A DNA stretch of 64,000 nt from Bacillota bacterium. Lineage in GTDB: Bacteria; Bacillota; Clostridia; Oscillospirales; Ruminococcaceae. Position 1 is the first letter of the stretch, and each line of letters begins with the position of its first letter. This document shows positions 1 to 8,606 of the stretch, piece after piece. Both the position numbers and the translations under genes were made by a program. The stretch is from positions 424,701-488,700 of the forward strand of contig JAEZDD010000003.1 of NCBI GenBank assembly GCA_023429785.1. The letters are read 5' to 3'. Under the pieces are notes generated by a model, which saw only the letters and a list, made by a program, of their open reading frames with translations, was not told the DNA's origin and ran no database searches.

Positions 1-398
1 ATGTCCTTAGCTTTTTGAGCGAAAAGCTTAAATATGCCGATAAAATCCAGATACTGAACAACTCATCCGTTTCAAGCGCAAAATATACCGGCATTTTTTA
101 TATGACAAATAATATGCTGGGCTTTGATAAAGCTTCTTCAAAAAACAATAATATCTATGGTGAAAGCTATTATAACGGGAACAGGCTTCGGGTCACAGTG
201 ACTGTTTTGGATAAAACCTCAATGAATATCAGTGTTAGCGTGATTTCCTCAAGCCTGACCGAGGTTTTATATTCGACAAATAATGTAATTAAAATTCTCA
301 ACCTCAATCTGACCTCCTCTGAAATTGAGATTGACAGCTCGCTTATTAACAAGCCGCTGATTAACCCGATAATTTCATTCAGCAGCAAAGCTGTTTAG
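1..398 (+). CDS. Hypothetical protein, C-terminal part (cut by window edge)
   Basis: The frame is open from base 3 with no stop upstream, so this is the 3' part of a longer gene. A TTG at 15 has no ribosome site and is probably internal. The visible ~130 residues are rich in Ser, Asn, Ile and Val in an alternating pattern, suggesting beta strands; no catalytic motif or membrane segment is visible. It ends about 75 bp before pilB on the same strand, so a pilus or secretion accessory role is possible by position only. I do not recognise the family. Confidence 0.6.
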   Translation, partial: VLSFLSEKLKYADKIQILNNSSVSSAKYTGIFYMTNNMLGFDKASSKNNNIYGESYYNGNRLRVTVTVLDKTSMNISVSVISSSLTEVLYSTNNVIKILNLNLTSSEIEIDSSLINKPLINPIISFSSKAV

Positions 399-474
399 CC
401 ACTTTCCCCACTTTAAAGCTTTTTCATAAAATCAAATTTAATTTTTGCCAGCTATTAAAAAAGGAGAAAAACCG

Positions 475-2139
475 ATGATTAAAAATATTCCGATAGGAGA
501 GGTCTTAAAAGAATACGGCTATATAACGGAAGAGCAGATTAAAAAAGCCCTGGAATATCAGAAATCAAACCAGGATAAAAGGCTCGGCGATATCCTTATG
601 CTTCTCGGCTTTGTCACAGAATCTCAAATGCTAGAGGCGCTGGGGAAAAGGCTCGGCATCAAAAAAATCTCCTTCAACGATATCCCGATTGACGTTGAGG
701 CTGTTAAAATTATCCCTAAAAACCTTTGCCTAAAGTATAATCTTATTGCCTTCTCTAAGGATGGGGGCCATCTTAAGGTTGCAATTAACGACCCTTTGAA
801 TTATTATGCCATTGAGGATGTCAGACTTCTCGCCAACCTCCCTATCGAAATTTATCTTTGTGAAAAAACCATGATTATATCAGCAATTGATTATTACTAC
901 GCTGAAATTGATGCTAGAAATGTCGCCGAATCGACAAGGCCTCAAATCACAGAGGCAACTGTCGAGGATACACCCTCTTCAGGCGACGAAACCCCTGTCG
1001 TCAAGCTCCTCAACTCGCTTCTGATAAAGGGCTATAACTCGAACGCGAGTGATATTCATATTGAGCCTTTTGAGGACAGCACCTATGTCCGTATCCGAAT
1101 TGACGGCATGATAATTGATTATGTCAAGGTTGCAAGCTCACTTCACACTTCAATTATTGCCAGAACAAAAATAATGGCGAACCTCAATATCGCCGAAAAA
1201 AGAGTCCCTCAGGACGGACATTTCAAAAAGACAATAGACGGGATTGAGCTGAATGTTCGTGTTTCGGTTATCCCGACGGTTTTCGGAGAAAAGGCTGTCC
1301 TTAGATTTTTGACGACGAACACTCAGCTCGATAACAAAGAGCATTTTGGAATGACGCCTGAGAATTATGAAAAGCTGAGCTTCATGCTGAACAAGCCTCA
1401 CGGGATAATTTATATCACCGGCCCGACGGGTTCCGGAAAGACGACAACCCTTTATATGGCTCTCGAAAGGCTTTCAAAAAAGCCGGTGAATATTTCAACC
1501 ATTGAGGACCCTGTTGAAAAGAATCTTCAGCGTATAAATCAGATGCAGGTTAATATCCAGGCGGGGCTGACCTTTGAATCGGGCTTGAGGGCACTTTTAA
1601 GACAGGACCCTGATATAATTATGGTGGGCGAAACCCGTGACGCTCTGACTGCTTCTATTTCTGTCAGTGCGGCAATTACTGGGCATCTCGTTCTCTCAAC
1701 CCTTCACACAAACGACGCTGTTTCCACTATTGCCAGGCTCACTGACATGGGGGTTGACCCTTATATGATTGCAAGCTCGCTGAATGGAGTTGTTGCGCAA
1801 AGGCTCATCCGAAAAATCTGCCCAAACTGCAAGAAGGCATATTCACCCTCACAAAACGAATTAAGCCTCCTTAAAACTGACGTTGAAAGGCTTTATAAGG
1901 GCGAGGGCTGCCATCTATGCAATTTCACCGGATACAAGGGGCGCCAGTCAATTCACGAGATAATAATTGTCGACAAGGAAATTGTCAGGATGATTAGCGC
2001 TAAAACGCCTATTGAAGAGATTTTTCAATATGCTGTGACAAAAACAAATATGACTACTCTTTTTAACAGCATGGCTGAGCTTGTTGTCAAGGGGATTTCA
2101 ACGACGGACGAGCTTTTAAAGCTAAGCTATAATGTGTAA
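475..2139 (+). CDS. pilB: Type IV pilus assembly / type II secretion ATPase (PilB/GspE family)
   Basis: Cytoplasmic hexameric ATPase that powers pilin polymerisation at the inner face of the membrane. The 554-residue protein has an N-terminal MshEN/T2SSE-N domain (about 1-140), then the secretion ATPase core. The Walker A motif GPTGSGKT lies near residues 316-323, followed by the Walker B-type DPDIIMVGETRD and a His box. Two CxxC pairs (CPNC and CHLC) form the zinc site typical of PilB/GspE. Start: the ATG at 475 has AAGGAG at 461-466; an upstream in-frame TTG at 445 lacks a site. The gene to its right is an unrelated acetyltransferase with its own promoter, so pilB is the last gene of its operon here and other pilus genes would lie to the left. 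PilB versus GspE cannot be separated from sequence alone. Confidence 0.9.
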   Translation: MIKNIPIGEVLKEYGYITEEQIKKALEYQKSNQDKRLGDILMLLGFVTESQMLEALGKRLGIKKISFNDIPIDVEAVKIIPKNLCLKYNLIAFSKDGGHLKVAINDPLNYYAIEDVRLLANLPIEIYLCEKTMIISAIDYYYAEIDARNVAESTRPQITEATVEDTPSSGDETPVVKLLNSLLIKGYNSNASDIHIEPFEDSTYVRIRIDGMIIDYVKVASSLHTSIIARTKIMANLNIAEKRVPQDGHFKKTIDGIELNVRVSVIPTVFGEKAVLRFLTTNTQLDNKEHFGMTPENYEKLSFMLNKPHGIIYITGPTGSGKTTTLYMALERLSKKPVNISTIEDPVEKNLQRINQMQVNIQAGLTFESGLRALLRQDPDIIMVGETRDALTASISVSAAITGHLVLSTLHTNDAVSTIARLTDMGVDPYMIASSLNGVVAQRLIRKICPNCKKAYSPSQNELSLLKTDVERLYKGEGCHLCNFTGYKGRQSIHEIIIVDKEIVRMISAKTPIEEIFQYAVTKTNMTTLFNSMAELVVKGISTTDELLKLSYNV

Positions 2140-2150
2140 AACATATCAGC

Positions 2151-2179
2151 TTTACATTTAATTTTTCTTGATGTATAAT
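2151..2179 (+). promoter_or_regulatory. Sigma-A promoter for the GNAT gene
   Basis: TTTACA at 2151-2156 and TATAAT at 2174-2179 with a 17-bp spacer, about 45 bp before the GNAT start. Confidence 0.7.
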
Positions 2180-2222
2180 TATTATAATGACTCCAATATA
2201 ATTATAAAAAGGAGTGTTTTAT

Positions 2223-2720
2223 ATGAGCTTAAAATTCACTGAAGTTAAAGATGCCGAACAGATTAAGAAGCTTTCCATACTTGCCGATGAAATATGGCAT
2301 GAGCACTACACAGCTATAATTTCAAACGAACAAATTGACTATATGCTCGACTCCTTTCAATCCTTTGAGGCTATTCATGACCAGCTTTTGAAGCAAGGCT
2401 ATATCTATTATTTTCTTGAGATTGATGATAAGGAAATCGGCTATATCGGGATTAAGCATGACGGCGAAAAGCTCTTTTTGAGCAAGCTTTATATTTTAAA
2501 ATATTATCGCGGAAAGGGTTATGCCAGCCAGGCTTTTGAGCTTTTAGATGAGATTTGTCGCCAGAATCACTTGGTTGGAATATGGCTGAATGTTAACAGA
2601 CAAAATTCTGACAGCATTAAGGTTTATGAGAAAAAAGGCTTTAAGATAATTAAGGAGCATATTACCGACGTCGGGAATGGCTTCGTTATGGATGATTATC
2701 TAATGGAAAAAATGATATAA
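2223..2720 (+). CDS. GNAT family N-acetyltransferase
   Basis: 165-residue acetyl-CoA-dependent acyltransferase; substrate unknown. The acetyl-CoA pyrophosphate-binding signature YRGKGYA (R/Q-x-x-G-x-G/A) is present, preceded by a beta strand (LSKLYIL) and followed by LLDEICR and the C-terminal N-x-x-S-x-x-x-Y-x-x-x-GF block (NSDSIKVYEKKGF) usual in the fold. The ATG at 2223 sits 9 nt after an AAGGAG site; the GTG at 2214 overlaps that site and is less likely. Monocistronic, with its own promoter and terminator. Confidence 0.85.
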   Translation: MSLKFTEVKDAEQIKKLSILADEIWHEHYTAIISNEQIDYMLDSFQSFEAIHDQLLKQGYIYYFLEIDDKEIGYIGIKHDGEKLFLSKLYILKYYRGKGYASQAFELLDEICRQNHLVGIWLNVNRQNSDSIKVYEKKGFKIIKEHITDVGNGFVMDDYLMEKMI

Positions 2721-2725
2721 AAATT

Positions 2726-2753
2726 CCCTCAGGGGTTCCCTGAGGGTTATTTT
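2726..2753. terminator. Intrinsic terminator between GNAT and trmB
   Basis: Perfect 9-bp stem CCCTCAGGG/CCCTGAGGG with a 3-nt loop and a T-rich tail. A-rich sequence on the left side allows it to serve the convergent trmB too. Confidence 0.8.
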
Positions 2754-2784
2754 ATGCCTTGAAAAAAGCTTCTAGTCTATCTGA

Positions 2785-3456
2785 CTACACTTTGAAATAT
2801 GCTTCTAATCGGAAGATTGGCATCCCCATATCCGAAAAACGCTTCTCGTATTCAGTGATAATGTTCCCCTCAAACCCGCTGTTGTGCAAATCAAATGTAA
2901 CATTTTTCAATGTATATCCAAATCCCGACATACTGTTTATCGTGAACTCAAAAAACTTGGAGTTATCGGTTTTCATGAAGATTTCAGCAGTGGGCTTTAG
3001 TATTTTCTTATAAATTTTTAGATAATTTTCATGAGTGAGGCGGTGCTTTGAGTCACGGTTTTTTGGGAAGGGACAGCTGAAATTCAAATAAAGCCTTTCA
3101 ATTGAGCCTTCATCAAAATAATCCTCAAGATATTCAGCCGCACAATTAATGAAGCGGACATTCGTGATTCCACAGCTGATTGCGTTTTCAACAGCGGTAA
3201 CAATGACATTCGGCGTTTTTTCAACGGCAATAAAATTGATTTCAGGATGACGGCTCGCCAGCTCAATGATAAACTGCCCTTTTCCGCAACCTATCTCTAG
3301 ATGGACGGGTTTTGTATCGCCGAAAGCCTCAAGCGCATTAAACCTCTGCTTCTTCTCAAATTTATTTAAATTCATATCGTTAATATCAATCTCTAAAATC
3401 AGGTTTTTGCAAGCGTCAAGTCTTTCATCAAGGCGCTTCTTCCTTCTCATTCGCAT
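2785..3456 (-). CDS. trmB: tRNA (guanine-N7-)-methyltransferase
   Basis: 223 residues, normal length for TrmB. It makes m7G46 in the tRNA variable loop using SAM. The SAM-binding motif LEIGCGKGQFI is clear, followed by NFIAVEKT and the C-terminal signature region. The usual Firmicute motif NFSDPWPK reads NFSCPFPK here: Asp becomes Cys and Trp becomes Phe at a position tied to catalysis and tRNA contact in the family. The rest (RDSKHRLTHENYL) is conserved. Start ATG at 3456 follows an AAAGG site by 9 nt; ATG at 3450 is an alternative. Confidence 0.9.
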   Translation of the reverse strand: MRMRRKKRLDERLDACKNLILEIDINDMNLNKFEKKQRFNALEAFGDTKPVHLEIGCGKGQFIIELASRHPEINFIAVEKTPNVIVTAVENAISCGITNVRFINCAAEYLEDYFDEGSIERLYLNFSCPFPKNRDSKHRLTHENYLKIYKKILKPTAEIFMKTDNSKFFEFTINSMSGFGYTLKNVTFDLHNSGFEGNIITEYEKRFSDMGMPIFRLEAYFKV

Positions 3457-3491
3457 TTTCTTCAGCCTTTCCTTTCGTTTTTATCCGATAT

Positions 3492-3520
3492 AGTATAGCA
3501 TAATTATTATAATATAGCAA
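3492..3520 (-). promoter_or_regulatory. Sigma-A promoter for trmB
   Basis: Reading leftwards: TTGCTA (3520-3515), 17-bp spacer, TATACT (3497-3492), 36 bp before the start. Confidence 0.6.
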
Positions 3521-3529
3521 TAAAAAGTA

Positions 3530-3566
3530 AAAAACAGCATACAGAATGAATCTGCATGCTGTTTTT
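3530..3566 (-). terminator. Terminator of the ABC transporter gene
   Basis: Hairpin AAACAGCATGCAGA / CTGTATGCTGTTT with a T-run on the minus strand, just past the stop at 3588. Confidence 0.75.
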
Positions 3567-3587
3567 ATTTATAGTGCTTGCTTTAAA

Positions 3588-5957
3588 TTATTCTGTTCTT
3601 AGTGCAACAACAGGGTCCTTCTTAGCTGCAATTTTTGATGGGATAAAGCCGGCAATCAATGTGAGAACCATGCTTCCTAAAACTAGTATTACTGATGAGG
3701 TCAAGGTTAGCTGTGCTACATTATTAATCTGAATTGCACTGTTTGCAATCGCATTAATTGGTATTGTTAAAACCTGAGCAACAATGACACCGATTGTTCC
3801 CGCCGCGAAGCCGACGATGAGTGTTTCAGCATTGAATACACGGCTGATATCGATTTTTCTGGCTCCGACACTTCGAAGAATACCGATTTCCTTGGTTCTT
3901 TCAATAACTGATACATAAGTGATTATTCCAATCATGATAGAGGATACAACAAGTGATATTGCGGCAAAGCCAACAAGAACAAGAGTGATTGTATCTAAGA
4001 ACTTGCTTATAAGATTTGTTGTCGCTTCAGCTAGGTCTTCATATAAAACCTTATCTGTATCAGCCTTATCCTTATTATAATCATCTAAATAGCTTTTTAT
4101 CTTTTCCTTATTATCAAAATCCTTTGGATAAATATATAAGCCTGATGGCATTGTATCGCTTCCGATTTTCATGAGCTTCTCTTCTTTTTCCTTTGTCGTC
4201 ATGAACGGAACACCTGTGAACACATCATTGTTCGTGCCCTTTTGAGCAACAGCGATGTCAGATTTATTAGCATCCTCCATCATATATGTTGTTAATTCAG
4301 GTGTGTATGCAATTCCAGTATCAAGATAACCCATAGGGGCATCCTCTTTAATTCTGAGAATTCCTGTTACAGTCAGCTCAACACCTGTTGCCTTGTCATA
4401 AATCTTTGAGTATTCGCCCTCATTTGCCGCCTTAAAGGTTCCGTCCTGATTCTTGCTGTAATAATCATTGTTTGGTATTACCTTTGCAATTTTCAAGCCA
4501 ATCAGGTCGCTGATTTTAAAAGTATCCTTAACATCCATTCCTATCTTTTTAAAGAATGTATCATCAATTCTGTTATAGGAATTCACGACGAGAAGAACTT
4601 CATTTTTAGCTGTCGGATATTTGCTTCCTTCACCGATAAGGTCATACTGAGAGAGAACAAAATCCTTATTCCCAGGCAGCTCATTCCAATATCCCGATTC
4701 ATAGGCATTAGGTCCATATGTTTCAGTCGACATTGTCGGGAGAGTATTATACTTTTTGACTGCTGAGCCGCTTTTTGTCAGGACATTAACATCCATTTTA
4801 TAAGTATATGAAATCGAATTTGCGGCGCCGGGAAGCTTCGTGTCTAAGTTATTGACATAATTTATATAATCCTGAGTCAGAATATTTGCGTGAAGCTTCT
4901 GTTCCTTTGCCTTGTCATAGGAATATACTTCATCCTTATCAGGGAATTTTGAATTATCATTACTGTTATTTTTTATTGTTATTAAATCCCCCGAATAGCT
5001 TTTTTCAGCTGTTGAAATGGTAATCGGGAAGCCTGCCAAGGCATTTGTCTGAAGCTCGGAAATCTGATGATTCAAGCCGTTCGACAAGGCGAGAACCGTC
5101 GCAACACCAACTATACCTATGCTTCCGGCTATTGAGGTTATCAGTGTTCTAGCTTTCTTAGTCAAAAGATTTTTAAAGGATAGGCTTATCGCTGTTTTCA
5201 TTGACATTGAAGTCTTTTTTAATGCCTTCTTGTCTTGACGAGCATTGGTTTCCGCTGATTTTTCAGCCGGCTCTGTTACCGGATTGCTGTCTGAAACAAT
5301 TTCGCCGTCTAAAATTCTTATTACTCTGCTGCTGTATTGCTCAGCCATTTCGCCGTTATGTGTAACAATAATAACCAGACGGCTTTGTGAAATCTCTTTA
5401 AGGATATTCATAATCTGAATGCTGGTATGACTGTCTAGTGCGCCAGTTGGCTCATCAGCCAGAATTATATCAGGGTTGTTCACAAGCGCACGGGCAATAG
5501 CAACCCTTTGCATCTGTCCGCCTGATAGCTGGTTCGGCCTTTTGTGAAGCATTTCGCCTAGCTGAACTGATTCCAAAGCTTCCTTCGCCCTTCTTGTTCT
5601 CTCCTTTGACGAAACACCTGACAGTGTCATTGAAATCTCAACATTTTGCAGGACCGTCTGATGCGCTATCAGATTATAGCTTTGAAATACAAATCCGATT
5701 GAACGGTTTCTGTATGCGTCCCAGTCACTATCCTTAAAATCCTTTGTGGACATATCATTGATGATTAAATCACCTGAGTCGTATTGGTCAAGCCCACCTA
5801 TAATATTCAGCATCGTTGTCTTTCCACAGCCTGAAGGCCCGAGGATTGATACGAACTCGCTCTTTCGAAATTCAAGAGAAACACCCTTCAGCGCATGAGT
5901 CACGGTGTTCCCAACCTTATAATCCTTCACTACTTTTGTCAGCTTTAATTTTGACAT
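3588..5957 (-). CDS. ABC transporter, fused LolD/MacB-type ATPase and FtsX-type permease
   Basis: 789-residue single-chain half-transporter. N-terminal ATPase (about 1-225): Walker A GPSGCGKT, signature LSGGQMQ, Walker B IILADEPTGALD and a switch His. A first membrane helix falls near residue 270-292, then a large extracytoplasmic domain (about 300-640), then three helices near 655-785, the last part containing the FtsX-family motif ERTKEIGILRSVGA. This is the MacB topology: mechanotransmission rather than a classical pore, used for export of peptides, lipids or antibiotics. No MacA-like partner is adjacent. Its promoter carries the same inverted repeat as the gntR operon at 18.2 kb, so it is probably repressed by that regulator. 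SD GGAGG lies 8 nt before the ATG. Confidence 0.88.
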   Translation of the reverse strand: MSKLKLTKVVKDYKVGNTVTHALKGVSLEFRKSEFVSILGPSGCGKTTMLNIIGGLDQYDSGDLIINDMSTKDFKDSDWDAYRNRSIGFVFQSYNLIAHQTVLQNVEISMTLSGVSSKERTRRAKEALESVQLGEMLHKRPNQLSGGQMQRVAIARALVNNPDIILADEPTGALDSHTSIQIMNILKEISQSRLVIIVTHNGEMAEQYSSRVIRILDGEIVSDSNPVTEPAEKSAETNARQDKKALKKTSMSMKTAISLSFKNLLTKKARTLITSIAGSIGIVGVATVLALSNGLNHQISELQTNALAGFPITISTAEKSYSGDLITIKNNSNDNSKFPDKDEVYSYDKAKEQKLHANILTQDYINYVNNLDTKLPGAANSISYTYKMDVNVLTKSGSAVKKYNTLPTMSTETYGPNAYESGYWNELPGNKDFVLSQYDLIGEGSKYPTAKNEVLLVVNSYNRIDDTFFKKIGMDVKDTFKISDLIGLKIAKVIPNNDYYSKNQDGTFKAANEGEYSKIYDKATGVELTVTGILRIKEDAPMGYLDTGIAYTPELTTYMMEDANKSDIAVAQKGTNNDVFTGVPFMTTKEKEEKLMKIGSDTMPSGLYIYPKDFDNKEKIKSYLDDYNKDKADTDKVLYEDLAEATTNLISKFLDTITLVLVGFAAISLVVSSIMIGIITYVSVIERTKEIGILRSVGARKIDISRVFNAETLIVGFAAGTIGVIVAQVLTIPINAIANSAIQINNVAQLTLTSSVILVLGSMVLTLIAGFIPSKIAAKKDPVVALRTE

Positions 5958-5972
5958 TTGTTCTTCCTCCTT

Positions 5973-5996
5973 ATTGTATTAATAATATAATACAAT
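5973..5996. promoter_or_regulatory. Putative GntR (YtrA-type) operator, copy 1
   Basis: Perfect inverted repeat ATTGTATTA-N6-TAATACAAT. It overlaps by 2 bp the downstream edge of the -10 box of the ABC gene promoter. An identical repeat with the same spacing and same overlap lies at 18169-18192 before gntR. Confidence 0.75.
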
Positions 5997-6023
5997 ACTA
6001 CAGTTTTGTTGCTGATTTGTCAA
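5995..6023 (-). promoter_or_regulatory. Sigma-A promoter for the ABC transporter gene
   Basis: Reading leftwards: TTGACA (6023-6018), 17-bp spacer, TAGTAT (6000-5995). The operator repeat begins immediately downstream. Confidence 0.7.
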
Positions 6024-6141
6024 TGCTATTAAAAATATTTTGAGCAGTTTTGTATGCTTTAACAAATATTTTATAAATTTTGCATAATTAATGTGATTTT
6101 CGCTAGATATTTACTTTTATAAGAAATATTTTTTCTGTATA

Positions 6142-6170
6142 TTGACAATTAGCTATTATTATGATATCAT
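6142..6170 (+). promoter_or_regulatory. Sigma-A promoter for the SPFH gene
   Basis: TTGACA at 6142-6147, 17-bp spacer, TATCAT at 6165-6170, 30 bp before the start. Confidence 0.7.
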
Positions 6171-6199
6171 TTTAATATCATAATATTGGAGGTAATTCT

Positions 6200-7141
6200 A
6201 TGGATAAGAATACAAACGGTTTTAAGGAAGAAAAGCTATTACGCCCTGTCAGCGGGTTCCCTATACTTATTATTAACTCGCTGCTCCTGCTGATTAGCTT
6301 CGTTCTTTTCACTTTCTGTGTTGTTAAGCTTGATAAGGGCTTTGACGCACTGGCTCTCATTGGGACACTTGCCTCAACAGCTTATTGGGTAATCGGTCCG
6401 ATTCTGTACGCAGGGCTAAAGGCTGTCAACCCGAATGAGGCCTCGGTTTTCGTTTTATTCGGCAACTATTACGGAACAATTTCAAAGCCGGGTTTTTTCT
6501 GGATTAACCCATTCTGCATTTCCGTTAACCCATCAGCGAGCTTGGGTCACGGCAAGAAGGTTTCGCTAAAGGCAATAACACTAAATAATGAAAAGCAAAA
6601 GGTCAACGACCGTGAGGGAAATCCAATCGAAATAGGCGTTATTGTTATCTGGCGTATTACGAATGCAACTAAGGCGGTTTTTGAGGTTGATAATTACAAA
6701 ACTTATGTTTCTATCCAATCGGATGCGTCTATCCGTCAGGTTGCCAGACAATATCCTTATGACATTTCAGAGGATGGCGATGAGAAATCACTTCGCGGAA
6801 GCAGTAATGAAGTCGCCAATGAGCTGAAAAAGGAAATCCAGAGCCGTGTTGAAATTGCCGGCATAGAAATTTTAGAGGCACGAATCGCTCACCTTGCTTA
6901 TGCTCAGGAAATTGCGGCGGCTATGCTTCAAAGACAACAGGCGGCGGCAATTATTGCGGCTCGTCAGAAAATCGTTGAGGGCGCTGTCGGAATGGTTGAA
7001 ATGGCTCTTAACAAGCTGTCCGAAAACCAGATTGTCACTCTTGATGACGAGAGAAAGGCAGCGATGGTTTCAAACCTTCTTGTTGTATTATGCGGAAATA
7101 AGGATGCTCAGCCTATCGTTAACAGCGGAAGCATTTATTAA
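6200..7141 (+). CDS. SPFH/band 7 domain membrane protein
   Basis: 313 residues. Two hydrophobic segments (about 22-42 and 50-72) anchor it, followed by the SPFH domain (about 80-230), then an Ala/Gln-rich helical stretch (EIAAAMLQRQQAAAIIAAR, coiled-coil-like) and a C-terminal tail. Family members form oligomeric membrane microdomain scaffolds; a client is not evident. SD TTGGAGG precedes the ATG. The next gene, 3 bp downstream, is a tiny ribbon-helix-helix protein, a pairing I recall as common in Firmicutes. Confidence 0.85.
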   Translation: MDKNTNGFKEEKLLRPVSGFPILIINSLLLLISFVLFTFCVVKLDKGFDALALIGTLASTAYWVIGPILYAGLKAVNPNEASVFVLFGNYYGTISKPGFFWINPFCISVNPSASLGHGKKVSLKAITLNNEKQKVNDREGNPIEIGVIVIWRITNATKAVFEVDNYKTYVSIQSDASIRQVARQYPYDISEDGDEKSLRGSSNEVANELKKEIQSRVEIAGIEILEARIAHLAYAQEIAAAMLQRQQAAAIIAARQKIVEGAVGMVEMALNKLSENQIVTLDDERKAAMVSNLLVVLCGNKDAQPIVNSGSIY

Positions 7142-7144
7142 TTC

Positions 7145-7321
7145 ATGGCTGACAAGAACGAGAAAAAACAGCTTCTTCTCCGTCTTTCCCCTTCTCTATG
7201 GAATGAAATCAACAAATGGGCTGAGGATGATTTTCGTTCTATAAACGGACAGATTGAATATATTCTCAGCGAAGCCGTTAAAAAGAGAAAAGGAATCCCG
7301 AAAGAAGAAAAAAAGCCGTAA
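7145..7321 (+). CDS. Small Arc-like ribbon-helix-helix protein
   Basis: 58 residues, beginning MADKNEKKQLLLRLSP. The pattern of a short strand (KQLLLRLS) followed by two helices (PSLWNEINKWAEDDF and SINGQIEYILSEAVKKR) fits the Arc/MetJ ribbon-helix-helix DNA-binding fold; the C-terminus is basic. It starts 3 bp after the SPFH stop and so is translationally coupled and co-transcribed. It may regulate its operon or be an adaptor of the SPFH complex; the sequence does not decide. Confidence 0.75.
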   Translation: MADKNEKKQLLLRLSPSLWNEINKWAEDDFRSINGQIEYILSEAVKKRKGIPKEEKKP

Positions 7322-7359
7322 GCAAAATATTCAAAATCACCCGCCTTTGTTACTTTTAT

Positions 7360-7388
7360 TTGACTTTGCATTTACGCCAAGTTATAAT
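7360..7388 (+). promoter_or_regulatory. Sigma-A promoter for tspO
   Basis: TTGACT at 7360-7365, 17-bp spacer, TATAAT at 7383-7388. It gives a leader of about 105 nt that contains a perfect 7-bp hairpin, TTTTGGC/GCCAAAA, at 7446-7465. Confidence 0.75.
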
Positions 7389-7502
7389 GAAGGGAAAATG
7401 GCGGGTTTTTTAATTTATAATATCTACTGCATGGATACTTTAAACTTTTGGCATAAAAGCCAAAATGATACATACTATTATCTCAAGGGAGCGTGAAGCA
7501 AT

Positions 7503-7982
7503 ATGTTTTCGAATATTCAATGGAAGCCTTTAATAATCAGTATTGTCATCAGCCTTGGTATCGGCGGTCTTTCGGGATTTTTAATTAAAAACAGCATGGA
7601 GGTTTATAGGAGCTATAATCTTCCTCTTCTCGCCCCGCCCGGTGTGATTTTCCCTATCGTCTGGACAATTCTTTATATTCTGATGGGAATTTCGGCATAT
7701 CTTATTTTTGTGTCGGACGCTGATAGAAAACAGAAGACAAATTCACTTTTTCTCTATGGCTTGCAGCTCATTCTGAATTTTTTCTGGCCTATTATTTTCT
7801 TTAATATGAATATGCTGTTTTTCAGCTTTATCTGGATACTTTTTTTGTGGATAACCATTTTGCTGACTATTATCAGCTTTTATAAAATTAATAGACTCGC
7901 CGCATATTTATTGCTGCCATATCTTGCGTGGGTATCTTTTGCTGCATATCTAAATCTTGGTATTTTCGTATTGAACAGATAA
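7503..7982 (+). CDS. tspO: TspO/MBR family protein
   Basis: 159 residues with five predicted membrane helices, the standard TspO fold. Family landmarks include APPGVIFPIVWTILYILMG in helix 2 and the Trp/Asn-rich NFFWPIIFF in helix 3. TspO proteins bind porphyrins and sterol-like ligands and are linked to stress and tetrapyrrole handling; the substrate here is unknown. An AAGGGAG site precedes the ATG. It is monocistronic between a promoter and a strong terminator. Confidence 0.88.
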   Translation: MFSNIQWKPLIISIVISLGIGGLSGFLIKNSMEVYRSYNLPLLAPPGVIFPIVWTILYILMGISAYLIFVSDADRKQKTNSLFLYGLQLILNFFWPIIFFNMNMLFFSFIWILFLWITILLTIISFYKINRLAAYLLLPYLAWVSFAAYLNLGIFVLNR

Positions 7983-8015
7983 AAATACCCCCAGTATATT
8001 CTGGGGGTATTTTTA
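7982..8015. terminator. Bidirectional terminator between tspO and bioY
   Basis: Perfect 14-bp stem (AAAAATACCCCCAG and its complement) with a 6-nt loop; A/T-runs flank both sides, so it can serve both convergent genes. Confidence 0.85.
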
Positions 8016-8017
8016 AT

Positions 8018-8551
8018 TTAAATATTTTTTAAAACCTTTTTCAGCCTTAAAACTAAGAAGGTTGCCAGAGCAATTTTAAGAATATCGCCGAAAATAAACG
8101 GGAACACGCAGTATACTAGCGAGGTCCATAGCCCTAGCCCTGTGACCAGCATAAACCACGCCGTCCCGAGGATATAACAGGCAAGAAGCCCCACCAGCAT
8201 TGCAATAGGCAGAAGTATTTTCTGCGTGAGCTTCGCCTTTTGTGAAATTATCCCGACTAGAAATGCAGCGAGGATGTAGCCTAATATATATCCGCCGGTC
8301 TTCCCGAAAACCGCACCAATCCCGCCATGAAAGCCGGCGAAAACAGGCGCGCCGATTAAGCCCAGCATAACAAATACAACCTGACTGATTGTCCCGTATT
8401 TTGCACCCAGAAGCCCGCCCGCTATAAATACGGCGAGGGTTGCTAAATTAATCGGGACAGGCCCTATCGGAACAACTATTTGAGAGAATACTGCGGTCAG
8501 TGCGGCAAAAAGCGCACAAAGAATAAGATTCTTTGTGAGTGATTTTTTCAT
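8018..8551 (-). CDS. bioY: BioY, biotin-binding S component of an ECF transporter
   Basis: 177 residues, six hydrophobic segments. BioY binds biotin in the membrane and works with the shared EcfA/A'/T energising module, which is not in this window. The conserved N-terminal region (ALFAALTAVFSQ, GPVPINLATLAVFIAGGLLG) and the GKTGGYILGYILAAFLVG motif identify it. SD AAGGAG. A BirA-type operator overlaps the transcription start, so it is presumably repressed when biotin is plentiful. Confidence 0.92.
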   Translation of the reverse strand: MKKSLTKNLILCALFAALTAVFSQIVVPIGPVPINLATLAVFIAGGLLGAKYGTISQVVFVMLGLIGAPVFAGFHGGIGAVFGKTGGYILGYILAAFLVGIISQKAKLTQKILLPIAMLVGLLACYILGTAWFMLVTGLGLWTSLVYCVFPFIFGDILKIALATFLVLRLKKVLKNI

Positions 8552-8571
8552 ACTTTTTTAACTCCTTTTAA

Positions 8572-8605
8572 ATTGTCAACTGAATTTAACTTATAAGTTC
8601 ACAAT
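8572..8605. promoter_or_regulatory. BirA-type biotin operator
   Basis: ATTGTCAAC-N16-GTTCACAAT: 9-bp arms matching as an inverted repeat at 8 of 9 positions and fitting the Firmicute BirA box (TTGTnAAC-N14-16-GTTnACAA). It begins 2 bp downstream of the bioY -10 box. Confidence 0.82.
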
Positions 8606-8606
8606 A

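Noticed and set aside
7138..7371. Minus-strand frame opposite the ribbon-helix-helix gene
   Set aside because: No ribosome site; the plus-strand 58-residue gene is coupled to the SPFH gene and has a clear fold pattern.
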